DNA from: a virus
Strand: one strand, 5' to 3'
DNA length: 21,841 nucleotides
Virus record (IMG/VR): IMGVR_UViG_3300042474_000949
Coordinates: 1-21,841 of that record
Below, piece after piece: positions 13,743 to 20,042 of the stretch. A model generated the notes under the pieces. It saw nothing but the letters and a program-made list of their open reading frames with translations. It was not told the origin of the DNA and made no database searches. Each line of letters starts with the position of its first letter. The first letter of the stretch is position 1. Position numbers and translations under genes: made by a program.

Positions 13743-15046
13743 CATTGCGACACGCATCGTTTTTTTCGGGCGCGGGTGGATTGGACATCGGGTTTGAACG
13801 GGCGGGAATCCGCACCGTGTCGCATTCCGAGATTGATCCATACGCGTCCGCGGTCTTGAAACGGCATTGGCCGGAAACGCCAAACCTTGGCGACATCACG
13901 GCAATCAATTGGGAGGACATTCCACATGCAGAAATCTGGTCTGGCGGATTCCCGTGCCAAGACCTCAGCGTCGCTGGAAAACGCGCTGGGTTCGGCGGAT
14001 CACGGTCATCCCTCGCATTCACATTCCTTGACCTTGTTGAACGAGGTCGACCTCGGTGGCTCGTGCTGGAAAATGTCACGGGACTTTTCACATCCAACAA
14101 TGGTGCAGATTTCCGACGGCTCATTGGGGAGATTGCCCAACTCGGGTATGGCGTGGCGTGGCGCACCGTTGACGCTCGCCATTTCGGTGTTGCACAACGA
14201 CGAAGGCGCGTCTTCATCGTCTGCAACCGTGACGACGCTTTCAATGGTGTTGGAGCCCAACGCGCCGCGGAGGTTCTCGTTGAGTGCGAAGGCGGCTGCG
14301 GGCATATTGCGGCGGGCGGATCGGCGCGGCAAGACGCTTCCAGAATCGTTGCGGCTGGCGTTGGAAACTCTGGAAACGACATCGCCGCAACCGTCACCGC
14401 AAAATGGTCAAAAGGAAGCGGTGGACCTTCTGGGGACGAAACCCAAAACCTCGCCGTCGGTTCGGCGACTGACACCCGTGGAAACGGAACGGTTGATGGG
14501 GTGGCCAGACGGGTGGACAATCGTGGAATCCTGGGGCAAACCAACGATGGGTTTGTTCGGCCAGAAACGGAAATGACCGACTCTCGACGCGTGGGCAATT
14601 TTGAATTGTGGGATTTCCCGCCAGACGCGATCAACCCGACGCTGAACGCACGCCGTGCGCGCGACCAGATCGCATACACGGAACAACCCGTGCTTTCATT
14701 CCCGTCGCGGTTCGGATCAAATGCCAATGTCACCGAAGACCAAGCACAATCGTTCGCGCACAATGCGGGCGCTCCGGCGGTGCTGGTCGGCTCGCCGTAT
14801 GACGGGCTCAATCAGAAATTGCACGGGGATGGCGCACATCGAACCTTGCGGATCGGGCGCGATTCGTCGGATTTCGTGGTTGCGGAACCGAACACGGTGG
14901 ACAACGATGCGATGTTGCCCGTCGGTTTGGACGGTCACCGCTATCGGTGCTGCGGGAATGGCGTTGTCGCTCCCGTGGCGGAATGGATTGGCCGCCGCAT
15001 CGTTGCGGTTGATGCCAAATATTGGGCAGAAGGAGGCGAACGATGA
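13739..15046 (+). CDS. C5 cytosine DNA methyltransferase
   Basis: 435 aa from ATG 13739 (ATGA junction). It transfers a methyl group from AdoMet to cytosine C5. Motif I is FFSGAGGLDIGF (residues 8-19), motif IV is GGFPCQDLSVAG with catalytic Cys73, motif VI is ENV (111-113), motif VIII is QRRRRVF (153-159) and motif X is CGNGVVAPVAEWIG (405-418). The long region 160-400 would hold the target-recognition domain (ATVTAKWSKGSGGPSGDE is typical of phage members). Motif IX ('RRLTP.E.ERL.GFPD'), normally shortly before motif X, is absent from this frame. It occurs in the overlapping frame at 14463-14519. Target site unknown. It probably protects phage DNA from host restriction. Confidence 0.85.
   Translation: MTLRHASFFSGAGGLDIGFERAGIRTVSHSEIDPYASAVLKRHWPETPNLGDITAINWEDIPHAEIWSGGFPCQDLSVAGKRAGFGGSRSSLAFTFLDLVERGRPRWLVLENVTGLFTSNNGADFRRLIGEIAQLGYGVAWRTVDARHFGVAQRRRRVFIVCNRDDAFNGVGAQRAAEVLVECEGGCGHIAAGGSARQDASRIVAAGVGNSGNDIAATVTAKWSKGSGGPSGDETQNLAVGSATDTRGNGTVDGVARRVDNRGILGQTNDGFVRPETEMTDSRRVGNFELWDFPPDAINPTLNARRARDQIAYTEQPVLSFPSRFGSNANVTEDQAQSFAHNAGAPAVLVGSPYDGLNQKLHGDGAHRTLRIGRDSSDFVVAEPNTVDNDAMLPVGLDGHRYRCCGNGVVAPVAEWIGRRIVAVDAKYWAEGGER
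13926..14576 (+). CDS. overlapping-frame protein carrying methyltransferase motif IX
   Basis: 216 aa, entirely inside the methyltransferase gene in another frame. ATG 13926 has its own ribosome site, GGGAGGA (13911-13917), 8 bases upstream. The sequence contains DSRAKTSAS, DLGGSCWKMSRDF, LPNSGMAWRG, LSMVLEPNAPRRFSLSAKAA, AGILRRADRRGKTLP and finally RRLTPVETERLMGWPDGWT (residues 180-198), which is methyltransferase motif IX. From memory, the 'SAKA..GILRRA..RGK.LP' and motif IX combination is a recurrent phage protein family associated with these enzymes. It could be a separate subunit or complete the enzyme in trans. No frameshift site is obvious, so independent initiation is my preferred reading. 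Confidence 0.55.
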   Translation: MQKSGLADSRAKTSASLENALGSADHGHPSHSHSLTLLNEVDLGGSCWKMSRDFSHPTMVQISDGSLGRLPNSGMAWRGAPLTLAISVLHNDEGASSSSATVTTLSMVLEPNAPRRFSLSAKAAAGILRRADRRGKTLPESLRLALETLETTSPQPSPQNGQKEAVDLLGTKPKTSPSVRRLTPVETERLMGWPDGWTIVESWGKPTMGLFGQKRK

Positions 15047-15192
15047 AACTTGATCGGCGAAACGATCCCGTGACGATCACGGATTTCCGGCGAACGCGCC
15101 AACACGATTCGGGTGAACGGGCAACGCTGACGGTGTGGCTGATGTTCTTCGTGATCATCACCGCGCTGGTCGTCGGGGCGGTGGTCGAATGA
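15043..15192 (+). CDS. 49-aa single-pass membrane protein
   Basis: ATG 15043 overlaps the methyltransferase stop (ATGA) and is preceded by AGAAGGAGG. The frame ends at TGA 15190-15192, overlapping the next start. The N-terminal 28 residues are polar and basic (RRNDPV, FRRTRQHDSGER). Residues 29-47 form one hydrophobic helix (LTVWLMFFVIITALVVGAVV). By the positive-inside rule the N-terminus should face the cytoplasm. No family recognised. Confidence 0.5.
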   Translation: MKLDRRNDPVTITDFRRTRQHDSGERATLTVWLMFFVIITALVVGAVVE

Positions 15193-16067
15193 CCACGATT
15201 TCAAAAGCAATTGATCCAAAACGGGTTGGCATTTCCAAATCGCTGGTCACGTCAACGGCGTTGTGCAACCGAAAAGGTTGGTTCAATGAACACATCCGCA
15301 CGGCGGACGGGTCGCGTCTGCCGCTCATCGCCCCGGAACGGGTCGCGTTCGGGTCGGCGTTGGACGAGGCGATCTTATTCATCGCGTGGCACATCCGCGA
15401 AGGTCTGCCGTGGCGTGAATCGGATGCCGTGGCCGAAGGATTGAAGGCGGCGTTGGGTCGGAAGCATCAACCGAACATCAATTGGGAGGTGTTCGAGGTG
15501 CAACTCCGCAACGCCGTGGCGATCTTCCGCGCGGATGTGCTGAACGACACCGTGCCGGATTCGCGTCCATTGGTGGATTTCCGCGGTTCGATGTTGCAAG
15601 GTCTGGATGGCGAATCGTTGCGGGTTGGTGATCTGATCGGAACACCCGATTTCATCATCAACGGTGACACCCGACCGAACGGGCGCACGCTGATCTTGGA
15701 TCTGAAAGCATCGTCACGGGCGAAATCGGAACGGGATTTGCGTTCGGCAGAATTGTCATTCTACGCGTGGCTCTGGTCGGTTCACACGAGCGGCGAATTG
15801 CCAGATGTCGGCTATTTGACCTTCGCGCGAACGGCTAAACCGCGCTATCAGTTGCTCGTGGGACCGGCAGATGTTGGGCATTTGCTGCTCGCGGATGAAT
15901 TCGTCAAAACGACACGGGCGGTGATTGCGGCCAAACGCCAAGAAGATGTTGGGTTTTCCACATCATTTTGCGCGTCGTGTGAATGGCGAAAACCGAATCC
16001 AGAAGTGGGATTCGATGGATGTTCCATCGGGCTGCTTGTGGCGGCAGAAGAAACGGAGGTGGAGTGA
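15189..16067 (+). CDS. Cas4/RecB-like PD-(D/E)XK exonuclease with Fe-S cysteines
   Basis: 292 aa from ATG 15189 (ATGA junction). The nuclease core is GTPDFII (Asp154) followed by TLILDLKAS (Asp171-x-Lys173) and a helix AELSFYAWLW where RecB nucleases carry their Q/Y motif. Four cysteines are placed as in Cas4 and AddB: one near the N-terminus (Cys26 in TALCNRKGW) and three at the C-terminus (FCASCEW, Cys261 and Cys264, and Cys278), which suggests a 4Fe-4S cluster. Such phage enzymes resect DNA ends to make single strands. The next-but-one gene encodes a single-strand-annealing-like protein, so together they look like a recombination module. Confidence 0.75.
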   Translation: MTTISKAIDPKRVGISKSLVTSTALCNRKGWFNEHIRTADGSRLPLIAPERVAFGSALDEAILFIAWHIREGLPWRESDAVAEGLKAALGRKHQPNINWEVFEVQLRNAVAIFRADVLNDTVPDSRPLVDFRGSMLQGLDGESLRVGDLIGTPDFIINGDTRPNGRTLILDLKASSRAKSERDLRSAELSFYAWLWSVHTSGELPDVGYLTFARTAKPRYQLLVGPADVGHLLLADEFVKTTRAVIAAKRQEDVGFSTSFCASCEWRKPNPEVGFDGCSIGLLVAAEETEVE

Positions 16068-16513
16068 TGGCGTGGGTCGCGACGGGGGATTCCACATCGG
16101 AAGCGTGGCGACCTGGGGTTGTGAAATTGGTGGATGATGTGCGCGCGGCATTGTCGGACGATCTCCGGCGCGCACCGTGGAAGGGTTCGGCAAACCCATT
16201 CGCGGGTCATTGCTATGTCGCATCGGAAGCGGTGTTCCATGTCTTGGGCGGTCGTGCGGCGGGGATCACCCCGATCCATATGAAGCACGAGGCGCAACCA
16301 CATTGGGCGTTGCGGTTTTCGGATGGTTCAATCGTTGATCCGACCGCGGATCAATTCGCGACCCGTCCGAATTATTCGATGGCACGCAATGCGACATTTC
16401 TGACGGTGAAGCCGTCGCAACGGGCGGTCACATTGATCGCACGGATCAAATCGGGTTGGGTTCGGCCGGAAATTCGGTCGGCCAGAAATGGAGGCGATTC
16501 AAATGGCGTTTGA
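16067..16513 (+). CDS. conserved phage protein with Cys-His-Asp triad layout
   Basis: 148 aa from ATG 16067, one base into the previous TGA. Conserved-looking boxes are FAGHCYVASEAVFHVLGG (Cys49), PHWALRFSDGSIVDPTADQF (His79 and Asp91) and VKPSQRAVTLIARI. Proteins with 'HCY.ASEA.YHLLGG ... HW.L...G...DPT..QF' recur in phage early regions without a named function. The order Cys, His-Trp, Asp-Pro-Thr is that of NlpC/P60 or transglutaminase-like folds, so a papain-like enzyme is possible. No signal peptide is present, so it should act in the cytoplasm. This is an inference from residue layout. Confidence 0.55.
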   Translation: MAWVATGDSTSEAWRPGVVKLVDDVRAALSDDLRRAPWKGSANPFAGHCYVASEAVFHVLGGRAAGITPIHMKHEAQPHWALRFSDGSIVDPTADQFATRPNYSMARNATFLTVKPSQRAVTLIARIKSGWVRPEIRSARNGGDSNGV

Positions 16514-17147
16514 TTTGAAGGACTATGTGGATGTGGCGGAGCGGCTCCGCGAATTCTATGAAAAGCACCCATCGGGTCGGGTGACCACCGCCATCGTGGA
16601 GATGACGGACAAGCGGGTGGTCGTTCGGGCGGAGGCATTCCGTGCGGCGGATGCCGTCGTTCCGGCTGGGGTCGGTCATTCGGGATTGTCAATTCCTGGG
16701 GTGACCCCATACACGCGCGGATCGGAATTGGAGAATGCCGAAACTTCCGCCATCGGGCGGGCGTTGGTCGCGGCTGGTCTGGCATCCAAGCGGGTGGCAT
16801 CCGCGGACGAGGTGATGGCCAAGCGGGTGGACGGCGTGACACCCGTGACCGTGACCATTGGCGAACACGCGCCCGTTGAAACGGTGGTCATCCCATCGGA
16901 CGATGATCGAATCTTGCGGGCGGCGATGTCTCTGGCAAACGCAGATCCGACCACGGGTTCCACATGTCCCGTTCATCGGAAGCCGTGGAAACTCCGTGAA
17001 GGAACATCGTCCAAGACGGGCAAGGACTACTCATTCTGGTCATGCGGATCCAAGGATGACAATGCCCCGCGGGGTTGGTGCGACCAGCAACCATCCCCAG
17101 AATGGAAGGCGGCGAATGAACGCCGCAATTCGGATGGGGGCTATTGA
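16503..17147 (+). CDS. single-strand-annealing-like protein with zinc motif
   Basis: 214 aa. ATG 16503 is chosen because GGAGG (16490-16494) is correctly spaced for it. An ATG at 16488 would lie inside that site. The N-terminal domain reads like ERF/Rad52-type annealing proteins: DVAERLREFYEKHP, a VVVRAEAFRAAD strand, GVTPYTRGSELENAETSAIG then RAL (residues 66-88; 'ENAETSAIGRAL' is the signature). The C-terminus has a separate zinc-like unit, CPVH (155-158), then WSCGSK (Cys181) and GWC (Cys193). Such proteins coat and anneal ssDNA produced by the partner exonuclease encoded two genes upstream. Exact subfamily is not certain. Confidence 0.6.
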   Translation: MAFDLKDYVDVAERLREFYEKHPSGRVTTAIVEMTDKRVVVRAEAFRAADAVVPAGVGHSGLSIPGVTPYTRGSELENAETSAIGRALVAAGLASKRVASADEVMAKRVDGVTPVTVTIGEHAPVETVVIPSDDDRILRAAMSLANADPTTGSTCPVHRKPWKLREGTSSKTGKDYSFWSCGSKDDNAPRGWCDQQPSPEWKAANERRNSDGGY

Positions 17148-17659
17148 TGTCGGAGGCGTGGATCAAGGTTGCCGTCAAAACGCTCCGTGATCCGAAGGTG
17201 GTCACCCTATCGTCCGACGCGGTGCGTTGGGCGTGGGTGGCCATCCTTCTGGCCGCGAAGGAACAAACGCCGCCCGGACATTTTGATTCGGAACCCCATT
17301 TGCGGGCGGTCGTATCCCCGACCGTCGGGGAGCATTTCACCGAATTGGTCGAAAAAGGGTTGTTGAACATTGACCCAGACGGCGGGATTGCCCCCGCTCG
17401 ATGGCGGAGATACCAGATCGACCCGACCGCGGCTGACCGTCAAAAGCGGGTTCGCGAACGTGACGGGCGTGACATTGCCGTGACGAAAACCGTGACGGGG
17501 CGTGACATCGCCGTGACGCGTCACGCAAAAAATCGTGACGGTCACACCCTAGACATAGACAAGGACAAGGACATTGACAAGAAACTATTTATCTCAAACG
17601 GGAAGACGGAATCGGTGGGCGATGTGGTTCAACGGGCATTGAAGGCGGCCAAACCGTGA
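17147..17659 (+). CDS. replisome organizer-like protein (contains iteron array)
   Basis: 170 aa from ATG 17147 (one-base overlap; TTG 17144 is also possible). The N-terminal part (EAWIKVAVKTLRDPKVVTLS, AVRWAWVAILLAAKEQTPPG, FTELVEKGLLNID) matches the winged-helix start of phage replication initiators and DnaD-like proteins. Residues ~100-145 are a low-complexity linker with a repeated GRDIAVT followed by DIDKDKDIDK. The DNA coding this linker holds the CGTGAC repeats, as the origin lies inside lambda gene O. The C-terminal helix (GDVVQRALKAAK) may contact a helicase. The likely role is origin binding and helicase loading. No helicase gene is in the window, so the host enzyme is probably used. 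Confidence 0.6.
   Translation: MSEAWIKVAVKTLRDPKVVTLSSDAVRWAWVAILLAAKEQTPPGHFDSEPHLRAVVSPTVGEHFTELVEKGLLNIDPDGGIAPARWRRYQIDPTAADRQKRVRERDGRDIAVTKTVTGRDIAVTRHAKNRDGHTLDIDKDKDIDKKLFISNGKTESVGDVVQRALKAAKP
17459..17545 (+). repeat. helically spaced CGTGAC iterons, candidate replication origin
   Basis: CGTGAC starts at 17459, 17468, 17479, 17491, 17501, 17512 and 17534; the steps are 9, 11, 12, 10, 11 and 22 bp (mean near 10.7 per turn). Inverted units are GTCACG at 17520-17525 and GTCAC at 17540-17544. The 14-bp palindrome CGTGACGCGTCACG spans 17512-17525. A more A+T-rich stretch (about 17546-17605) follows, as expected for an unwinding element. Confidence 0.65.
17551..17580 (+). repeat. tandem NGACAW hexamer repeat
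   Basis: Five consecutive hexamers (AGACAT, AGACAA, GGACAA, GGACAT, TGACAA) encode DIDKDKDIDK in the replication protein. They directly follow the iterons. They may be part of the origin or simply low-complexity coding sequence. Confidence 0.6.
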
Positions 17660-18183
17660 CCGAATACGCGGCACGGGGTCGGTTGGTGCTCTTGGACGGG
17701 GCAACATTGGCGACGGCGAAAATCGTTGCCAATGGCAGAAACGCCCAGAATGCCAACGCGCCAGATCGCCCCTACTACGACCGCGCATTGATGCAAGACG
17801 ATGAAACGGCATCGCTCGCATCGGCGTGCGCGGAGGCGGCGGTGGCTGGATTGCTTGGCTTGGTCTGGCACGCCAAGGTTTGGGATGCGGCCGATCACCA
17901 CTTTCACCGTGACGAACCAGATGTGGGCGACACCATCGAGGTGCGCCGTATCCGTGAACCAGACAACGGGTTGGTGGTTCGGCAAAAGGATGTCGGGATC
18001 GGGAAAACCATCGTGATCGCATACCCGTTGCCGGAATCGGGGTTCGCAATCGTTGATGTCATCGGGTGGATGGTCGCCGATGACGCGTGGAGCGTGGGGG
18101 ACGACTATCGAACCCAGACGCGCCGCGTCCCGCAACGGGACATTCGGCCAATCGTTGAATTGATGGAAAGGGGCGCGCAATGA
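17656..18183 (+). CDS. conserved phage protein, possibly restriction-nuclease-like
   Basis: 175 aa from GTG 17656 (GTGA junction). Seen features: an Ala-rich helix with two acidic residues (SACAEAAVAGLLGLVWHAKVWD), a GDTIEVRRIREPDNGLVVRQKD strand-turn-strand, a KTIVIAYPLPESGFAIVDVIGW hairpin and the end RRVPQRDIRPIVELMERG. The succession of a helix with Glu, 'D..EVR', 'D' and a final 'P...L.P...L' resembles phage proteins with a PD-(D/E)XK-like fold, but the catalytic Lys is replaced by Arg here, so activity is doubtful. The region lies in the replication/recombination cluster, which fits a DNA role. Confidence 0.5.
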   Translation: MTEYAARGRLVLLDGATLATAKIVANGRNAQNANAPDRPYYDRALMQDDETASLASACAEAAVAGLLGLVWHAKVWDAADHHFHRDEPDVGDTIEVRRIREPDNGLVVRQKDVGIGKTIVIAYPLPESGFAIVDVIGWMVADDAWSVGDDYRTQTRRVPQRDIRPIVELMERGAQ

Positions 18184-18527
18184 GAAAAGCAAACACAAGC
18201 GACCGGACATTTGAACAACGGATGGAGCCCTACTACACGGAGGCGTTCCAGATTCTGCGTGGTCGCCAGAAGGCATACGGTCCGGCGAACATCCTCACCG
18301 CGGGTGTGTGGGGTGTCATTGAACAAGCGACCAACAAGGTCGAACGCGCACGGGCGCAATTGTTCGGTGACATTTTGGCGGGGAAAATCGTGCTGGACGA
18401 AATGGACAACGAAACCGAAACCGTGTTCCGGGATTCGTTGATTGATTTGATGAACTATGCCGCCATCGCGTTGGCCGTCTGGGACGGCGAATGGACGGCG
18501 GACATGAAGATGGAGGGAACCAAATGA
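18180..18527 (+). CDS. Nmad1-like (DUF1599) nucleotide-modification-associated protein
   Basis: 115 aa from ATG 18180 (ATGA junction). The all-helical domain shows FQILRGRQKAYGPANILTAG, GVIEQATNKVERARAQLFG and DSLIDLMNYAAIALAVWDGEW. 'R...YG..N......G..... K..R......... DSLIDL.NYA.IA' is the pattern of the family once called DUF1599 and later nucleotide-modification-associated domain 1. Members occur in phages near DNA-modification genes and may act on nucleotides in a MazG- or dUTPase-like way. The C5 methyltransferase about 3 kb upstream fits that context. No modified-base synthase is visible in this window. Confidence 0.65.
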   Translation: MRKANTSDRTFEQRMEPYYTEAFQILRGRQKAYGPANILTAGVWGVIEQATNKVERARAQLFGDILAGKIVLDEMDNETETVFRDSLIDLMNYAAIALAVWDGEWTADMKMEGTK

Positions 18528-18724
18528 CACGACGGGAAGAAGTGCTGCACGCAATCCGTGGGTTCGTGAAGGCGAACGGGTATTCACCAACGGTTCGGGA
18601 TTTGGCGGCGATCCTGGGGGTTGGCCATTCAACCATTCAACGGGCGTTGGAAGATCTGGTGAAGGACGGCAAAATCCAACGAGCAAATGGCGTGTCCCGT
18701 GGTCTGGTTTTGAGGGGGGAATGA
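18524..18724 (+). CDS. LexA-type winged-helix DNA-binding protein without peptidase domain
   Basis: 66 aa from ATG 18524 (ATGA junction). It matches the LexA N-terminal domain almost end to end: REEVLHAIRGFVKANGYSPT, then VRDLAAILGVGHSTIQRALE as helix-turn-helix and LVKDGKIQRANGVSRGLVL as the beta wing. Full LexA has a C-terminal autoproteolytic domain with Ser and Lys residues. Here the chain ends after the wing, so cleavage is not possible. It could dimerise poorly or act as a competitor or accessory regulator of host SOS operators or of phage promoters. Confident for the fold, not for the target. Confidence 0.75.
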   Translation: MTRREEVLHAIRGFVKANGYSPTVRDLAAILGVGHSTIQRALEDLVKDGKIQRANGVSRGLVLRGE

Positions 18725-18726
18725 CG

Positions 18727-18921
18727 ATGCCGGTTTATCAGTTCCAATGTCCGATTTGTGGGGTGTTGGAAGAACGAATGCAATCAATCAATTCGCCGTG
18801 GGCAACCACGCAAACGCCACGGTGTGAAAAGTGTGGCCCTTGGATGGTGCGCGTCATCTCCGCACCCTCCATCGTTTACAAGGGCAAGGGGTGGGCGAAG
18901 AAAGAACGGGGGACGAAATGA
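18727..18921 (+). CDS. FmdB-type zinc ribbon protein
   Basis: 64 aa. ATG 18727 gives the canonical MPVYQFQCPICG start and is 7-8 bases from the GGGGGG ribosome site. ATG 18721 is only one base from it and adds two residues. The zinc ribbon is CPICG (Cys8 and Cys11) plus CEKCG near residues 33-37, followed by VISAPSIVYKGKGWAKKE, the typical FmdB tail 'SAP.I.FKG.GW'. FmdB-family proteins are proposed regulators. In phages they are frequent small genes of early operons. Its function here is open, either DNA or protein binding. Confidence 0.75.
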   Translation: MPVYQFQCPICGVLEERMQSINSPWATTQTPRCEKCGPWMVRVISAPSIVYKGKGWAKKERGTK

Positions 18922-19247
18922 CGGAATCAACGGTGTTCGCGTCTGGGGTGTTGCAATTCGCGTTTGACATGGATGAAACGCGGGTCGAATTCGTTCGGAC
19001 AAACTACGCGACGGGCGGTCTGGCGGTGCTGGCGCGGAACGCCGAAACCCACGAGCCGTTGGCTCGGATGTCTGCCAATTTCGAAGGGGAAACGCTCCCG
19101 CCGGACGAATTCTATTTGCGGAATTGGAGCGAAAACACGGAAATCGCCCAATTGCTGATCTTGACGGGGGCAATCCAGCCCGTTGCCAATGCGGAGCCGA
19201 TGGAAATGAATCACGGGATAGCGTATCGTTGGCGCATCGTTGATTGA
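18918..19247 (+). CDS. DUF4313-like protein
   Basis: 109 aa from ATG 18918 (ATGA junction with the zinc ribbon gene). The sequence follows the DUF4313 outline: VEFVRTNYATGGLAVLARNA, EPLARMSANFEGETLPPDEF, YLRNWSENTEIAQLLILTGA and a final GIAYRWRIV strand ('Y..GG.A ... L.VN....L...EF.IK.WSEN......L...G'). The family has no known activity and is common in plasmids and phages of Gram-positives. No metal or active-site residues are evident. Confidence 0.6.
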   Translation: MTESTVFASGVLQFAFDMDETRVEFVRTNYATGGLAVLARNAETHEPLARMSANFEGETLPPDEFYLRNWSENTEIAQLLILTGAIQPVANAEPMEMNHGIAYRWRIVD

Positions 19248-19265
19248 CCCAGAAAGGACGGGTGA

Positions 19266-19454
19266 ATGAGCAAAGCAAAGCAGCAGGGCGGAACGAAGCG
19301 CGCACCCGTGTGGCACGCCGTCCCGTGCTTCCATTGCGGCCAACCAATCCCGTCCGGCGCAGACGGGTGGCGCGTTCGATGGATCAACTTCACGGATGGC
19401 GGTCGCAGAATGGCGATGACATGGCAACACCGAAAATGCACGGGGGTGAAGTGA
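19266..19454 (+). CDS. small zinc-finger-like protein
   Basis: 62 aa from ATG 19266, with AGAAAGGACGG upstream. An 18-bp gap before it is one of the few in this operon. A possible zinc site is CFHCGQPI (Cys21 and Cys24) with WQHRKC (His and Cys near residues 55-58). The Gly- and Trp-containing middle (GADGWRVRWINFTDGGRRM) looks beta-structured. Lys/Arg-rich, so nucleic acid binding is plausible. It overlaps the resolvase-like gene by one base. Confidence 0.6.
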   Translation: MSKAKQQGGTKRAPVWHAVPCFHCGQPIPSGADGWRVRWINFTDGGRRMAMTWQHRKCTGVK

Positions 19455-19852
19455 TGGGACGGTTCAAAGACATCGCGACGGGCGAGCAGATCAACACGGA
19501 GGAAATGCAGATCAAGCGAACCCGCGGGCGACGCGCTCGCAACCGAGGGAATGCATTTGAACGAGAAGTTGCTGCCCGTTTGGGTGGCGATGCAAAACGA
19601 GTGGGGATGTACGGTTCCAAAACCGATGTGGAATCCCCGTGGCTGGCCGCGCAAACGAAGGTCGGTGGATCATATCCCGAACGCATTGACGGGTGGTTGC
19701 GATCCATCAACGCCAAGAGCGACCAATTGCGCGCGGTGATCCTTGGTGATTCCCCTGGCGCGGGGATGCGCCGCCGGACGCTCATCGTGCTGGATTTTGA
19801 GGATTTCTGCGCGTGGTACTCGAACGGGACGGGCAATGAAGAAACGGAATGA
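19454..19852 (+). CDS. Holliday-junction-resolvase-like nuclease
   Basis: 132 aa from ATG 19454 (overlap of one base). Longer in-frame starts run through the preceding gene and are rejected. The core is RGNAFEREVAARLGGDAKRVGMYGSKTDV then LAAQTKVGG. Glu36 or Glu38, Asp58 and Gln67-x-Lys69 correspond to the E-D-(E/Q)xK nuclease pattern of archaeal-type Hjc resolvases. The C-terminal segment carries RIDGWLRSI and a FEDFCAWY ending. It would cut recombination intermediates, fitting with the nuclease and annealing genes upstream. The N-terminus is very basic (KRTRGRRARNR). Confidence 0.6.
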   Translation: MGRFKDIATGEQINTEEMQIKRTRGRRARNRGNAFEREVAARLGGDAKRVGMYGSKTDVESPWLAAQTKVGGSYPERIDGWLRSINAKSDQLRAVILGDSPGAGMRRRTLIVLDFEDFCAWYSNGTGNEETE

Positions 19853-20042
19853 TTCAATCTTGACCCGCCGTGATCTGGTGTTGGCGTTCACCGAGGCGAG
19901 AACGCTGGCAGAGCGTGCGCTCGCATCTGCCCCCGAATATGTTCGCGGGTATCAGGACGGGCTTGCCGTTGCCATTGAGATTGTGCGAGCATTGGACAAT
20001 ATGGATCGCGCAATCGTGCATCAAAAGGTCGAACGGCGTTGA
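19836..20042 (+). CDS. small helical protein, unknown function
   Basis: 68 aa from ATG 19836, overlapping the resolvase-like gene by 17 bases. After a basic start (MKKRNDSILTRRD) it is almost wholly helical (LVLAFTEARTLAERALASAP, then YQDGLAVAIEIVRALDNMDR). No transmembrane segment, no cysteines. Could be a small regulator. I do not recognise it. Its stop overlaps the TTG start of the next gene. Confidence 0.5.
   Translation: MKKRNDSILTRRDLVLAFTEARTLAERALASAPEYVRGYQDGLAVAIEIVRALDNMDRAIVHQKVERR

Noticed and set aside
13450-14811. 453-aa open frame on the minus strand opposite the methyltransferase
   Set aside because: Low-complexity Pro/Ser/Arg composition, no ribosome site and no motif. It is a by-product of codon bias. 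It also warns that openness alone is not evidence for the dual frame, which I support with motif IX and a ribosome site instead.
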